Assembly: GCF_017643475.1 (NCBI RefSeq)
Contig: NZ_JAEPNI010000002.1
Location: 792,767-856,766 of the forward strand
From: Maricaulis sp.
Lineage (GTDB): Bacteria > Pseudomonadota > Alphaproteobacteria > Caulobacterales > Maricaulaceae
Length of the DNA: 64,000 nucleotides
Reading direction: 5' to 3'
Shown here piece after piece: positions 44,301 to 52,378 of the stretch. The translations under genes and the position numbers were made by a program. Every line of letters begins with the position of its first letter. Within the stretch, counting starts at the first letter, position 1. The notes beneath the pieces are model-generated. The model ran no database searches. It was not told the origin of the DNA and saw only the letters and a list, made by a program, of their open reading frames with translations.

Positions 44301-44470
44301 AACCCGAGTGGAAACTCGAGCTGGATGGCGCCACTCATCATCGCTTTTTCATCCAGAGACGGGTAACGCGACGTCGCCCAGAACAACACGGCCAGAACGA
44401 GCGCCGCGAGCGCGGCTAAGGCCAGGCGCTTCCAGCGAGCCCGGTCAACCCAGGTTTCTGTCCCATTCAT
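41357..44470 (-). CDS. permease fused to VCBS/FG-GAP propeller and ASPIC/UnbV domain
   Basis: 1037 residues. Part 1 (about 15-385): ArsP/YraQ-type permease (DUF318-like) with about eight helices and an internal echo: GAPLGVCVNCAAPIARGLFQGG (C130, C133) and the later APVPIGFDVVMSGALLAGGVAHG. Part 2 (about 460-640 and 850-930): periplasmic propeller with six calcium-type D-x-D-x-D-G motifs (starting about 468, 519, 571, 632, 858, 915). Part 3 (720-799): insert with six cysteines (720, 732, 756, 767, 785, 799) and no other cysteines nearby. Part 4 (about 955-1030): ASPIC/UnbV end, GVGARLTIRHEG through DSVQVDWPDGSVTHIDEP. The ATG overlaps the gspK stop and has GGGGGAGGTGGGG. Substrate unknown. 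Confidence 0.85.
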   Translation of the reverse strand: MNGTETWVDRARWKRLALAALAALVLAVLFWATSRYPSLDEKAMMSGAIQLEFPLGFEALIPYDPTAPLVERVMVATVNWVDTNKKGMVFGWLFGAAFLTILGYLRRRSFQGGFANAFYGMILGAPLGVCVNCAAPIARGLFQGGSRAETTLSAMVASPTMNIVVLTMAFSLLPFYMVVTKIALSLLVILLAVPLICRFLPPEKLIFSVKQASNLPEVPQIEELPDERFVPASGGFAADYLKNLWFILRATAPLMLLAGFLGALVATLFPASLVSGREFGVVSAFVAGVAGTFAPVPIGFDVVMSGALLAGGVAHGFVMTLLFTLGSFSVYSFFIVGGTIGWRAATMLGIVVMVLGIGGGLAIDAYHDYQTRRALELLTAETTVLQVTETAPGHSGLAPSRVTKRMKQGADDWGIEIERVPFTDPVSYGDTPFTRREAWRLGVDHPVEFSFADMWPPFWEGRSVASGDLDRDGDIDLVFASTRNGLYFYRNDGTGQFSADPVSAPALSRWLIFNAALADIDNDGWLDLFLTTYQDGNFVLPNEEGRFDADALRPVRNRDDAILTLATSFADVDRDGDLDVALGNWAAGWYRRIPGEESRNRIVLNDAGRLSGNQFVDLPGIPGETLSILFSDIDVDGRQDLVVGNDFEVPDYVYFGDGTGQFDMLTYQDARIPHTTNTTMSVSAFDATNSGDVSLYFAQIAGRASGVSERLRMQPIERYCDIIERDGDREICQRNMDIKTWYRSGNSLDPSNASRCASFDEPYRSECRGMMIKDLAIQNNDPSLCALIPPNQARVRAYCDIHFQPVRPIQPVEADVALPQIMSRNVLLQPDADGVYSDIAETAGAEVGGWSWDVTMGDLDNDGWQDIYIVNGTWVPNEVTPSNIFLRNNGNGFREETAAFGLSDFAITASAVFVDLEHDGDLDIVTAPVNAPATVFLNNSASHNAIAFRLIDERGNRDGVGARLTIRHEGYGTGMQTREIQLGGGFMSFEAAIAHFGLGGASHVDSVQVDWPDGSVTHIDEPLDAGASYNIRRRAGP

Positions 44471-45264
44471 GCCCCACCTCCCCCAAGGCAGGTCGGGGTG
44501 CGCAGGCGGTCATCACCGAATGCAACCCATTCAAACGGAACCTCTGTCGCTGAACGGAACTCCGCCAACCCCGCCATCTCGTGCTGGGCGCCGGAAACCG
44601 TTATGGTTCGGGCCAACAAAGCGACACGCATCCCGGTCTCATCCGTCGTCGCCTCGAAACTGCCGGACTCCCGAACGGGTAGAGGCGTACCGCCCAACAC
44701 GGTCAGATACGGTGCGGCGCAAGCCCACAACCGGGGCGACATACCCAGCACATGCTGTAATTCCTCAACCGACACAAATGGCCGGTTCCGGGGCGCCGAG
44801 GCTGGCCTCGCCGAATAGGCCTCCGATTCCCCTCCAAGGGCACGAGGGGTCTGGTCACTATCACGCCAGTCCATGATGCGGTCGGCCAGCGTCCTCGCGC
44901 CCAGATCATCGTGCCCCAGCTGCCGAAACAGCGCTGCGAATTGCTGCTCGTTGGCCATGTTGATATCGATCAGGACTTGCGTCCGACCCTGAGAGACCCG
45001 GACGCTGTATCCGCCCACATCAATCTGCACCGGCAGTTGCGCGACATGGCTCCGCCCAATCTGGGAGATGTCAAAGGCGACAATCTCAAGCGCGGACTGC
45101 AAGGCGGCCTCCCGCTGCAGCGCGACCCGGTCACCAGCGGTCGCGCGGACCTGGTTGTGAGCCAGCATGATGACGCCAATGAGTATGGCGGCCATCAACG
45201 CGGACATCCACACCACGAGAAGCAGTGCGCTGCCGCGTTCAGTCTCCCCCGGTGCTACATTCAT
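44467..45264 (-). CDS. gspK: type II secretion minor pseudopilin GspK
   Basis: 265 residues. Prepilin-like N-terminus TERGSALLLVVWMSALMAAILIGVIML, cleaved after G11 with no glutamate at position 5 of the mature protein, the usual GspK feature. The body has the GspK alpha domain: IDINMANEQQFAALFRQLG, LADRIMDWRDSDQTPRALGGE and FVSVEELQHVLGMS. GspK caps the pseudopilus tip with GspI and GspJ. Its ATG overlaps the gspD stop and its stop overlaps the permease-propeller ATG. Confidence 0.9.
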   Translation of the reverse strand: MNVAPGETERGSALLLVVWMSALMAAILIGVIMLAHNQVRATAGDRVALQREAALQSALEIVAFDISQIGRSHVAQLPVQIDVGGYSVRVSQGRTQVLIDINMANEQQFAALFRQLGHDDLGARTLADRIMDWRDSDQTPRALGGESEAYSARPASAPRNRPFVSVEELQHVLGMSPRLWACAAPYLTVLGGTPLPVRESGSFEATTDETGMRVALLARTITVSGAQHEMAGLAEFRSATEVPFEWVAFGDDRLRTPTCLGGGGA

Positions 45265-47312
45265 TGCTCAAACAGTCTCGGCTGGCGAAGTTCAAGCGCC
45301 TCCAATTGCCGGCGGACGTGCGACAGGGCATCGGCCGTGTCGGCGTCTGTCCGGATAATCCGAGGTGTCAGGAATATGATCAGCTCGTTGCGTTCACTCG
45401 ACAGGCCACGATTGCGGAACAAATTTCCGACTCCGGGAATATCACCCAGGCCGGGAATGCGCGATTCGTTGTCAGAGGTCTGTTCTCGGATCAGCCCGCC
45501 CAGAGCGATGGTGTTCTCGGTGCGGACCGAAACCGTGCTGGTGAATTCGAGTATCTGGATCGTAGGCGAGTCGATACCGGACGTGGTCGTCGGACGCACG
45601 CTGGAAACTTCCTGGGTCACTTCCAGAACCACCATCCCGCTCGCATTGATGCGCGGTGTGACCTGCAAGATGATGCCGGTTTCGCGAAGCTCGACGGCGG
45701 AAACGATCGGCGCATTGCTCTCTGTCACTGACGTTGCGGTTTGCGTGACGATAGGAACCTCGTCACCCACTTGCAGATGCGCGCGCTGGTTATTCTGCAC
45801 CATGATCGACGGCGCAGACAACACCGTTACATCCGTCATCGATCTCAATGTGTTCAGGGTCGCAGAGACATCCGTGCCGGAAAAGGCATAGCTGAAACCC
45901 GGAAAAATCGGTGCCGTTGAGCCCGTCTCCGAGTCCGAGAAGCGAACTGTTGTCACCTCGCCCGGGTCTCCATTTTCAAAGAACCAGCGAACACCAAAAT
46001 CCAGCCCGTCCCGCAGGCGCACTTCAGCGATGGTCGCCTCGATGAGTACCTGCGGTGGCATCACATCCATCATCTGAACCAGTTCAAGGATTTCGCGGTA
46101 TTCCTGATCGGTTGCACGAATGATCAGGGCATTGTTCAGCTCGTCCGGGATGATGGCGAGGCGGCCCTCTTCCTCATTACTGTCATCGCCCTCTGCAGCA
46201 TCCTCGCCCTGAAATCGCGGTCCGAGACTTTGACCATCACCTGACTGCCCCCCAGCAAACGCTGCGGTGATCTGCGTAGCCAATACCGTTGCCGGTGCAT
46301 TGCGGACCACATAATAACGAAGCCGGCGTTCCGACCCTCCTGACGGACGGTCAAATTGGTCAATCCAGGCCGTGACACGGTCAAACTGGTCCTGCGTTCG
46401 AGCCGTGACCAGCAGCATGTTCAGTCGCGGCAAGGCAACAACGCGAACAGCTTCCGTGGACAGACCCAGCCCCTGAAGAACAAGATTCAACTCCGAGGTG
46501 ACGGTCTCGGCAGACACGAAGTTCAGCTCCAGCATGCCGATCACCCGCCCAGTCAGGAACGGCCGGTCGAACGTCATCGCTGCGTCGCGAGCCGCCTCGA
46601 CATCGGGTCCGGTACCGGCAATCACCAGCACCCCCAGATCATCATGTGGAACGACCTGAACATTGTCGGAAAGAAATGGATCCAGCAAAGAGAGCACAGC
46701 GCTGGGGTCGGTATGTTCGATCGGCACTACCTGGCCACCATAACCAAGCCTGGATGCGGATCCGCCGAGGCTTGGTCGAGCCGAATCCAGTCGTGTCAGC
46801 AAAAAGCCCTCATTCCGCTCGACCAGCACCAGGTTGGATTCCGCGAGCACCGTTTCCAGGGCACGCAGGGCCGCGCGGGCGGGCGAGGGGTCTCGCGAAG
46901 ACAGTGAAACCCGGCCGTCCACACCGTCGGCAACCATGACGGTCTGGCCCAGCGCTTCGCTGATGATGGCGCGGACAACATCCGCGACCGGGGCATCAAT
47001 GAAGTTGAGACGCAACGTGCGTCCATCCAGCTCGTCTGCCGAGCCACGCCCGCCCAATCGGGAAGCCGATGTGGAATCAAAATAGACAAGTCGATCGGTG
47101 GGTGAGATTTCACCGGGAACGGTTTCAGTATCCTCTGATGCGGCTTCGGCCTCCACTGTCGAGGACGGGGTGTAGCCGGGTTGCGATACCGGAGCTCCAG
47201 CGTAACGAGATTCATGCACGGTCCGCGCATCCGGCATCAAGCTCGCGCACGCGGACAGCGTCACAATCGCCGCGAACGACACAACCAGACCCTTAAACAT
47301 CGTATTCTGCAC
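45261..47312 (-). CDS. gspD: type II secretion outer-membrane secretin GspD
   Basis: 683 residues if started at the GTG at 47312, which has GGGGGGAG five bases upstream; an ATG at 47300 gives 679 and is the alternative. It has its own lipobox TLSAC (C22 from the GTG), which suggests self-piloting without GspS. N0/N1-N3 domains (about 100-400) show LNFIDAPVADVVRAIISEALG, VVPHDDLGVLVIAGTGPDVEAAR and GRVIGMLELNFVSAETV. The secretin core (about 430-660) has VLIEATIAEVRLRDG, NQRAHLQVGDEVPIVTQ, GIILQVTPRINASGMVVLEV and NTIALGGLIREQTSDN. It forms the outer-membrane pore. Confidence 0.95.
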   Translation of the reverse strand: MQNTMFKGLVVSFAAIVTLSACASLMPDARTVHESRYAGAPVSQPGYTPSSTVEAEAASEDTETVPGEISPTDRLVYFDSTSASRLGGRGSADELDGRTLRLNFIDAPVADVVRAIISEALGQTVMVADGVDGRVSLSSRDPSPARAALRALETVLAESNLVLVERNEGFLLTRLDSARPSLGGSASRLGYGGQVVPIEHTDPSAVLSLLDPFLSDNVQVVPHDDLGVLVIAGTGPDVEAARDAAMTFDRPFLTGRVIGMLELNFVSAETVTSELNLVLQGLGLSTEAVRVVALPRLNMLLVTARTQDQFDRVTAWIDQFDRPSGGSERRLRYYVVRNAPATVLATQITAAFAGGQSGDGQSLGPRFQGEDAAEGDDSNEEEGRLAIIPDELNNALIIRATDQEYREILELVQMMDVMPPQVLIEATIAEVRLRDGLDFGVRWFFENGDPGEVTTVRFSDSETGSTAPIFPGFSYAFSGTDVSATLNTLRSMTDVTVLSAPSIMVQNNQRAHLQVGDEVPIVTQTATSVTESNAPIVSAVELRETGIILQVTPRINASGMVVLEVTQEVSSVRPTTTSGIDSPTIQILEFTSTVSVRTENTIALGGLIREQTSDNESRIPGLGDIPGVGNLFRNRGLSSERNELIIFLTPRIIRTDADTADALSHVRRQLEALELRQPRLFEQ

Positions 47313-47386
47313 GCTACTCCCCCCAAGGTGGTGAAGACATACTAGACCTCTCGGCAGGTCGTCACCAGCAAAACCATGTTTTTCCG

Positions 47387-47803
47387 TCAATATGAGCGCT
47401 CAAGGAGGACTTCCTCTGAGCCACGGGCGAAAATCGCGCCATCCGGCGATAATTCTACCAGCTCGAAGCCGCCAACAACCTGCCCGATCCGCGCCGTAAC
47501 AACACCGTCCATATCTCGCAACAGCGCCCAGCCTCCGCCATCTGCCTCAACAACACCGATCAGGGTGTAGTCCGACATCGGATGCCGAGGTGTCGGCGCC
47601 GCCGGCGTCGCTCGACGCAGCGGCCGCATACGCGCGACCACCCCCGCCAGCTCAGCCTGATCTACAAGCGCTCGCTCCGCGCCAACCATCGGGGTCTCGG
47701 CCGGAAACTCGGCCGGAGCAATCGGCGCAAGTCGCAGGAATCCCGCACCGCCCAAGACGATCAGAATCAAGGCGAGCGTAACGTACGGACCCAATTGCTT
47801 CAT
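47387..47803 (-). CDS. gspC: short GspC-like type II secretion protein
   Basis: 138 residues: membrane anchor at about 7-26, linker, and one homology-region domain (YTLIGVVEADGGGWALLRDMDGVVTARIGQVVGGFELVELSPDGAIFARGSEEVLLER). It lacks the PDZ or coiled-coil part found in larger GspC proteins, and may be listed as type II secretion protein N. GspC links the inner-membrane platform to GspD. Its start overlaps the gspM stop. It is 74 bases upstream of gspD, the only sizeable gap in the operon. Confidence 0.8.
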   Translation of the reverse strand: MKQLGPYVTLALILIVLGGAGFLRLAPIAPAEFPAETPMVGAERALVDQAELAGVVARMRPLRRATPAAPTPRHPMSDYTLIGVVEADGGGWALLRDMDGVVTARIGQVVGGFELVELSPDGAIFARGSEEVLLERSY

Positions 47804-48360
47804 GATGCATCCTCCCGCAGGAAGGCGCGGCGGAATTCGATGAACACATCAACGCGCCCGTCAATGGGTGACGACCGCACGGAGAATTCTGAAACGCTCG
47901 CTGTGCCCAGTTCCGGGCGCGCCAGGATAGACAGCAAATCCGCCATGGGCGCCGATCCACCCCAGGCAGCGCTGAGTTCGTAGACCCCCTCGCCGAGCGA
48001 CAGCTCACCAATGCCCGTGGCCTGGGAAATATCCACACCCGACGCCTCGAGTGCTTCAAGGAATAACCGGTATTCGGCCTCAAAACGTGCCCGCACATCC
48101 TCCGGGCTGCCGGGTGCAGAGTGCGCGGCCCGGCCGGAAGCCTCCGCCAGCGTTTCAGTCAAGGCCGTGCGCTGGTCAGCCAGCCGTGTCTCCAGGCGAT
48201 CGCGTTCACCTTCAAGATCCGTCACCCGCCGCCAGCTTTGCGCGCCGCTCCAGACCAGCGCGGCAGCAAGAGTCACGACGAGGACCGGCATGAGCAGGAT
48301 GCTGTTCCACGCGAGAAGCCGCTGCGCGGATTGGGGCAATGTCAACAAGAGTGCCTTCAT
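47800..48360 (-). CDS. gspM: type II secretion protein GspM
   Basis: 186 residues. One N-terminal membrane helix (about 23-43), a short coiled coil (about 46-70) and a ferredoxin-like periplasmic domain ending in DVFIEFRRAFLRED. GspM partners with GspL in the inner-membrane platform. The sequence is divergent, and the assignment depends partly on position between gspL and gspC. Both ends overlap neighbouring genes by four bases. Confidence 0.8.
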   Translation of the reverse strand: MKALLLTLPQSAQRLLAWNSILLMPVLVVTLAAALVWSGAQSWRRVTDLEGERDRLETRLADQRTALTETLAEASGRAAHSAPGSPEDVRARFEAEYRLFLEALEASGVDISQATGIGELSLGEGVYELSAAWGGSAPMADLLSILARPELGTASVSEFSVRSSPIDGRVDVFIEFRRAFLREDAS

Positions 48361-49310
48361 TCCGCCGCCTCCGTATCGGGCCGCTCATAAAGAGGGATCA
48401 TCACCGCGGCGCGGGTCTCATCCGAAGGTGTGACATGCAATGTGTCGGGCAGGCGGTACTCGATACGCCAGACACCTTGTTCGATTTCAGGTTGATCGGA
48501 AATCAACGTCATGGCTGAGAGCAGATCAGACAGAGTTGTGTAACTGTCCTGGAACGGACGCAGGCGTTGCATCTGTTCGCTCTCAGCCTCCTCGCCGCGC
48601 AACACTCGGGCTTCCGCCAGCAGACGGGCGCGTTGATCGATCAGTTCAGCTTCCTGCCGATGCAACCGGTCCACCCAGCTTAGCCCCAGCAGCAGGGTGG
48701 CCACGATTAGGCCTGCCAAACGTGCACCCGGCGCAAAAATCTCTCGGGTGGTCCGGTCGAGGGAAGCAGACAACTCGACTTGCCGACCGGTTTGAGAGAT
48801 CGCAACCACGCGCCAGTCCGAGTTATCGACGGCGACCAGATCCCGCACCCTTTCGATATCGGAGCGCCGCGCGACAACCAGATCCACGCTGACCCGGTCC
48901 CGGCCATCGGCGCCGACAAGCTCATAGGCGATAACCGCGTCGCCTTCCGGGATCGGAGAATGCCGCGCCAGTCGTGCCCGTAATGCGCTGTCGCCGCGGC
49001 GAGCGATCTGGGCATTGACCGAAACCGATTGGGTAAAGACTTGCTCCGAGCCCAATTCGACCTGCAGCCCCAGCTCGCCCTGCCCGGCGATCGGTGTCTC
49101 TGAGCGGATTTCACGGCCCAGAAGTGACCGGCGGACGACGCCGCGGTCCAGCAAACATCCATCCGCACGCAAACTAGACCAACGGGCGACAGGTCGTAAA
49201 AACGCACTGGACAAAATCCCGGGCGCGTCCTCGCACACACGTTCGCGCGCCCAGGCGAAATAAGCCCGCACGCTGTCCAGAATTCGCGTCATCGGTGACG
49301 TGACACTCAC
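48357..49310 (-). CDS. gspL: type II secretion protein GspL-like
   Basis: 317 residues from a GTG at 49310 that overlaps the gspJ stop (GTGA), with GGGAGGTGGG upstream. The cytosolic part (about 1-190) is short for the actin-like GspL domain, the membrane helix is at about 200-218 (LAGLIVATLLLGLSWVD), and the periplasmic ferredoxin-like domain ends with WRIEYRLPDTLHVTPSDETRAAVMIPLYE. GspL couples the GspE ATPase to the platform. The shortened N-terminus is unusual or may mark a subfamily. Confidence 0.75.
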   Translation of the reverse strand: MSVTSPMTRILDSVRAYFAWARERVCEDAPGILSSAFLRPVARWSSLRADGCLLDRGVVRRSLLGREIRSETPIAGQGELGLQVELGSEQVFTQSVSVNAQIARRGDSALRARLARHSPIPEGDAVIAYELVGADGRDRVSVDLVVARRSDIERVRDLVAVDNSDWRVVAISQTGRQVELSASLDRTTREIFAPGARLAGLIVATLLLGLSWVDRLHRQEAELIDQRARLLAEARVLRGEEAESEQMQRLRPFQDSYTTLSDLLSAMTLISDQPEIEQGVWRIEYRLPDTLHVTPSDETRAAVMIPLYERPDTEAAE

Positions 49311-49921
49311 GTCCCACCTCCCAAACAAGCCCCGTTGCCCGAGTCGAAACGGCAATCAAAACCAGCTCGACTGGGCACAGCAATTTCGATCCGCCTGATC
49401 TCCTCGCCCTGCGGCGCCAGATCGAGCACGACCAGGCGCGGCAGATGGTTGTGATACCACTCTTCGGACCAGATCAACTGCCCACCCGGTTCGACCTCGC
49501 CAAAGTAATAAAACCGGGCGCCACGACCGACTTGCACGACAGTAATCACCTGGTTTTCGCGTTCACCACCGAAAGCCGGCGCGAGACGCAAGATCAGACG
49601 CTCCCTTTCCACGGCCACATCAAGCTGCTCGACCCGACCCGTTTCCGGAATTCGCGTGAACACTGATAGCTGATCTGCCGATCCTTGTAACCCACTGGAA
49701 TCGTGCGCCGTCGGCAGAGGGTGGATGTTGATGAACGCTTGCCTCAACAAGGCTTCGAGAGCGGCCTGATCCTCGCGCCGGGAAATTTCATCGCGCAGCC
49801 GTTGATCCACGACAGAGATTTGACGCAGTGTCGGCGCGAGCATGACCAGCAGGAGCGCTAACAAACCAACCGAGATCAGCGCCTCGACAAGTGTAAAGCC
49901 GGTATCCTGTTTCCGCTGCAT
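49307..49921 (-). CDS. gspJ: type II secretion minor pseudopilin GspJ
   Basis: 204 residues. Prepilin leader and helix MQRKQDTG|FTLVEALISVGLLALLLVML with the conserved Glu at mature position 5 (E13). The C-terminal domain is the beta-rich GspJ fold, with two cysteines (about C190, C198) near the end. GspJ sits in the tip complex with GspI and GspK. It follows gspI by three bases. Confidence 0.85.
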   Translation of the reverse strand: MQRKQDTGFTLVEALISVGLLALLLVMLAPTLRQISVVDQRLRDEISRREDQAALEALLRQAFINIHPLPTAHDSSGLQGSADQLSVFTRIPETGRVEQLDVAVERERLILRLAPAFGGERENQVITVVQVGRGARFYYFGEVEPGGQLIWSEEWYHNHLPRLVVLDLAPQGEEIRRIEIAVPSRAGFDCRFDSGNGACLGGGT

Positions 49922-49924
49922 GGC

Positions 49925-50299
49925 TTAACGCCCCGCCCCGGTGCGTCCGGGCTCAAGATAGACGAAACTGTAATCGAATCCGGGCAGATCCTCGTGGGAT
50001 AGCCGCGCCAGCGTCAAAACAGCCCCGGTCCGCGGATCGACCGGCCGATCAACAGGCGACAGGGAGAGCGACCAATCCGGGTAACGCTCGGTGATGCGGG
50101 CCGATGGCACGCCCGCGCGCAGGTTCGCTTCGATATTGCGCACCTCCAGCATCGCTTGCTGGGTTTGGTTGGCCCGCCGTGCGGTACGACCGATATCCGC
50201 CAAGCCAGCCATGACCGTGACAGTCACTAGCGACGCGATCGCCAGCGCGGCAAGCGTCTCGGTCAGCGTGTAGCCGGCACTGGTGTTATTCGGGGTCAA
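49925..50299 (-). CDS. gspI: type II secretion minor pseudopilin GspI
   Basis: 124 residues starting at a TTG (50299) with GGTGAG close upstream. Prepilin signature AG|YTLTETLAALAIASLVTVTVMAGL, with Glu5. GspI is the smallest tip pseudopilin, which fits here. The start overlaps the 3' end of gspH by 14 bases. The TTG is unusual but no in-frame ATG precedes the pilin helix. Confidence 0.82.
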   Translation of the reverse strand: MTPNNTSAGYTLTETLAALAIASLVTVTVMAGLADIGRTARRANQTQQAMLEVRNIEANLRAGVPSARITERYPDWSLSLSPVDRPVDPRTGAVLTLARLSHEDLPGFDYSFVYLEPGRTGAGR

Positions 50300-50756
50300 A
50301 GCTCACCCGTCCGGTCAGGGGTTCGATCCGCACTTCACGTGTCAAATCATCGCGTTGCAAGCGGATCAGGACCTCCTTTCGCCCCAGCCTGCGCCCAGTG
50401 AGCTCCAGACGTGAAACCGCTTGCCAAGCCGCCCCCCGGCGGACACGCCAGCTGGCCTGGATCTCCGGACCCCAGTCACGTTCGATTGACAGAAGTTCGA
50501 TCGAATAACCATCCTCGTCGACATCCACGAAAATCGGGCTGGCCAGTGCGCGCGCTTCAATGTTCGCGCGACGCAGATCCGCAACCAGAATTTCCGCGTG
50601 CCGGTCCATGTTGCGGGCAGTGGAATTGGCGACAAGTCGTGGCACGACAAGCGATGTTGCAAGCGCGACAATCACCAGAACTGCCAGCACTTCCACGAGG
50701 GTTACACCGGCCTGCTCACCCCGGCACTCACCGCGGCTAACTGCGAGAGAGGTCAC
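50286..50756 (-). CDS. gspH: type II secretion pseudopilin GspH
   Basis: 156 residues from a GTG at 50756 that has GGGGAGG five bases upstream; longer in-frame extensions lie inside gspG. Signature EQAG|VTLVEVLAVLVIVALATSLVVPRL with Glu5 (E22). The globular part WGPEIQASWRVRRGAAWQ and EVRIEPLTGRVSFDPE fits a small GspH head. It overlaps gspG by 20 bases and gspI by 14. Confidence 0.85.
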   Translation of the reverse strand: MTSLAVSRGECRGEQAGVTLVEVLAVLVIVALATSLVVPRLVANSTARNMDRHAEILVADLRRANIEARALASPIFVDVDEDGYSIELLSIERDWGPEIQASWRVRRGAAWQAVSRLELTGRRLGRKEVLIRLQRDDLTREVRIEPLTGRVSFDPE

Positions 50757-51192
50757 TGTCCTCCCCTTCGCCGCCCGGTGCGTTATCGCGCCCAAGACTG
50801 CCAATGACATAGCCGTCACCGCTTTCGGCGCGTTCATAGATGTAGGCATTTCCCCACGGATCGATCAGCCCACTTTCATTGCGAAAATAGGGCCCACGCC
50901 AACCCGGCTGCCCGTCTTCAGCGGGTTCGACAAGCACACGCAACCCCTCATCCTCGGTCGGATATCGGCTCATATCCAGATAGTAGAGTTCAAGCGAGGT
51001 TTGAATCGAGGCCAGCTGCGCCGTCGCCACATCCGTCTTGGAGCGGCCGACATAACCCATCACGCGCGGAGCAACGAGCGCTGCTATCGCGGTGATGATC
51101 AAAAGCACGACCAATAGCTCAACCAGGGTCAGGCCTGCATCCCGCGGCCGCGCTCCGGTGTATTTATCCTTCAAATCAATAGATTGCATCAT
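50737..51192 (-). CDS. gspG: type II secretion major pseudopilin GspG
   Basis: 151 residues. Leader of 20 residues then DAG|LTLVELLVVLLIITAIAALVAPRVMG, with Glu5 (E25). The calcium loop and C-terminal region characteristic of GspG are LELYYLDMSRYPTEDEGLRVLVE, WRGPYFRNESGLIDPWGNAYIY and GYVIGSLGRDNAPGGEGEDSD, including the acidic calcium-binding residues. It builds the pseudopilus shaft. The start at 51192 overlaps gspF by 17 bases. Confidence 0.94.
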   Translation of the reverse strand: MMQSIDLKDKYTGARPRDAGLTLVELLVVLLIITAIAALVAPRVMGYVGRSKTDVATAQLASIQTSLELYYLDMSRYPTEDEGLRVLVEPAEDGQPGWRGPYFRNESGLIDPWGNAYIYERAESGDGYVIGSLGRDNAPGGEGEDSDLSRS

Positions 51193-52378
51193 TCAGACTT
51201 AACACCCCGGAAATTACGGAAACGATCACCCCGGCAACACAAACACCGAGACATACAATCAATACAGGTCCCAGCAGCTCCACGGAACGATTTAGTGCGA
51301 GCTCTGCTTCACGTTCATACCGCCCAGCTGCGCGCAGAAGAAACGTGTCCAGCTGCCCTGTTTCTTCGCCGAGCTGGACCTGACGAACCAGATCCTCGGG
51401 CAGGGCGCGGGACTCCGAAAACGCCGCCGAGAGCGGAACACCGCCGCGAATCCGATCCGAAAGCCCGGACAATTGCTGCCGCATCGCCGGATCCCCGACA
51501 GTGTCACGGGCGACCGCCTCGGCCCGCAGCAGCGGCAGACCAGCGGACAAGAGGACGCCAAGAGTGCGTGCATAGGACGCCACATTCAGCAACCAGATAT
51601 TGCGACCGACCACCGGCACTTTGCGGAACTGTCTCGCCCAGTGCTCGGGAGCCATAAGCAGGAACCGCTGGACGAGGACCACGACACCGAGAACGAAAAC
51701 CGGGATCCAGACCGCATAATTGCGAAGGAAGGCTCCGGCAGACAGCACGAATGCGGTCTCCGGCGGTGGCGGGGCGGCAGCACCTTCAAACACCTGTTCG
51801 AAGTTGGGCAGAACCAGAAATGCCAGGAACACCAGGGTCAGGAACATCAATCCAACCAGCGCGATCGGGTAGACCATCTGGCCAATCAATCCGCGTCGCA
51901 GCTCGAGCCCGCGCTTGAGACGCTGGGCCAGGTCAGAGAAGGAAGCCGCAAGCGCGCCGGATTCCTCACCCGCTGCGGTCATGGCAATCAGGATGCGCGG
52001 CGGACGCGAAATATCTTCCTGCATTGCCATGTTGAGCGTTCGACCATTGCGCACCGCATGCACAAGCCGGGATGCGAAAGCCTTCAATCGGGGGCGGCGC
52101 TCGCTGATCTCAAACGCCAGCAGGGCATCGGTCACGGACAATGCAGACCCCAGGAGATCTGCCATCGCCTCCGCGAAATCTGCCAGCATTGCGGCGGACA
52201 GCTTGTGCTTTTCATGCTGCCCCTGGCCGCTCTTCTCTTCGGAAACCTCTACGGCGACGATGCCGCGTGCTGCCAGAATGCGCGTGGCGTGATCGCTGGA
52301 ACGCGCATCCACACACCCCTGGCACATCTGGCCCTGTGCGTTCTCGCCGAGATAGTGCCAGACCCGGACGTCAGCCAT
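51176..52378 (-). CDS. gspF: type II secretion platform protein GspF
   Basis: 400 residues, normal. Two T2SSF domains (about 65-190 and 265-390) each ending in membrane helices: LADFAEAMADLLGSALSVTDAL, MTAAGEESGALAASFSDLAQRL, YARTLGVLLSAGLPLLRAEAV and QVQLGEETGQLDTFLLRAAGRYEREAE. It forms the core of the inner-membrane platform and binds the GspE ATPase. Its ATG overlaps the gspE stop by eight bases. Confidence 0.94.
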   Translation of the reverse strand: MADVRVWHYLGENAQGQMCQGCVDARSSDHATRILAARGIVAVEVSEEKSGQGQHEKHKLSAAMLADFAEAMADLLGSALSVTDALLAFEISERRPRLKAFASRLVHAVRNGRTLNMAMQEDISRPPRILIAMTAAGEESGALAASFSDLAQRLKRGLELRRGLIGQMVYPIALVGLMFLTLVFLAFLVLPNFEQVFEGAAAPPPPETAFVLSAGAFLRNYAVWIPVFVLGVVVLVQRFLLMAPEHWARQFRKVPVVGRNIWLLNVASYARTLGVLLSAGLPLLRAEAVARDTVGDPAMRQQLSGLSDRIRGGVPLSAAFSESRALPEDLVRQVQLGEETGQLDTFLLRAAGRYEREAELALNRSVELLGPVLIVCLGVCVAGVIVSVISGVLSLNDAIY

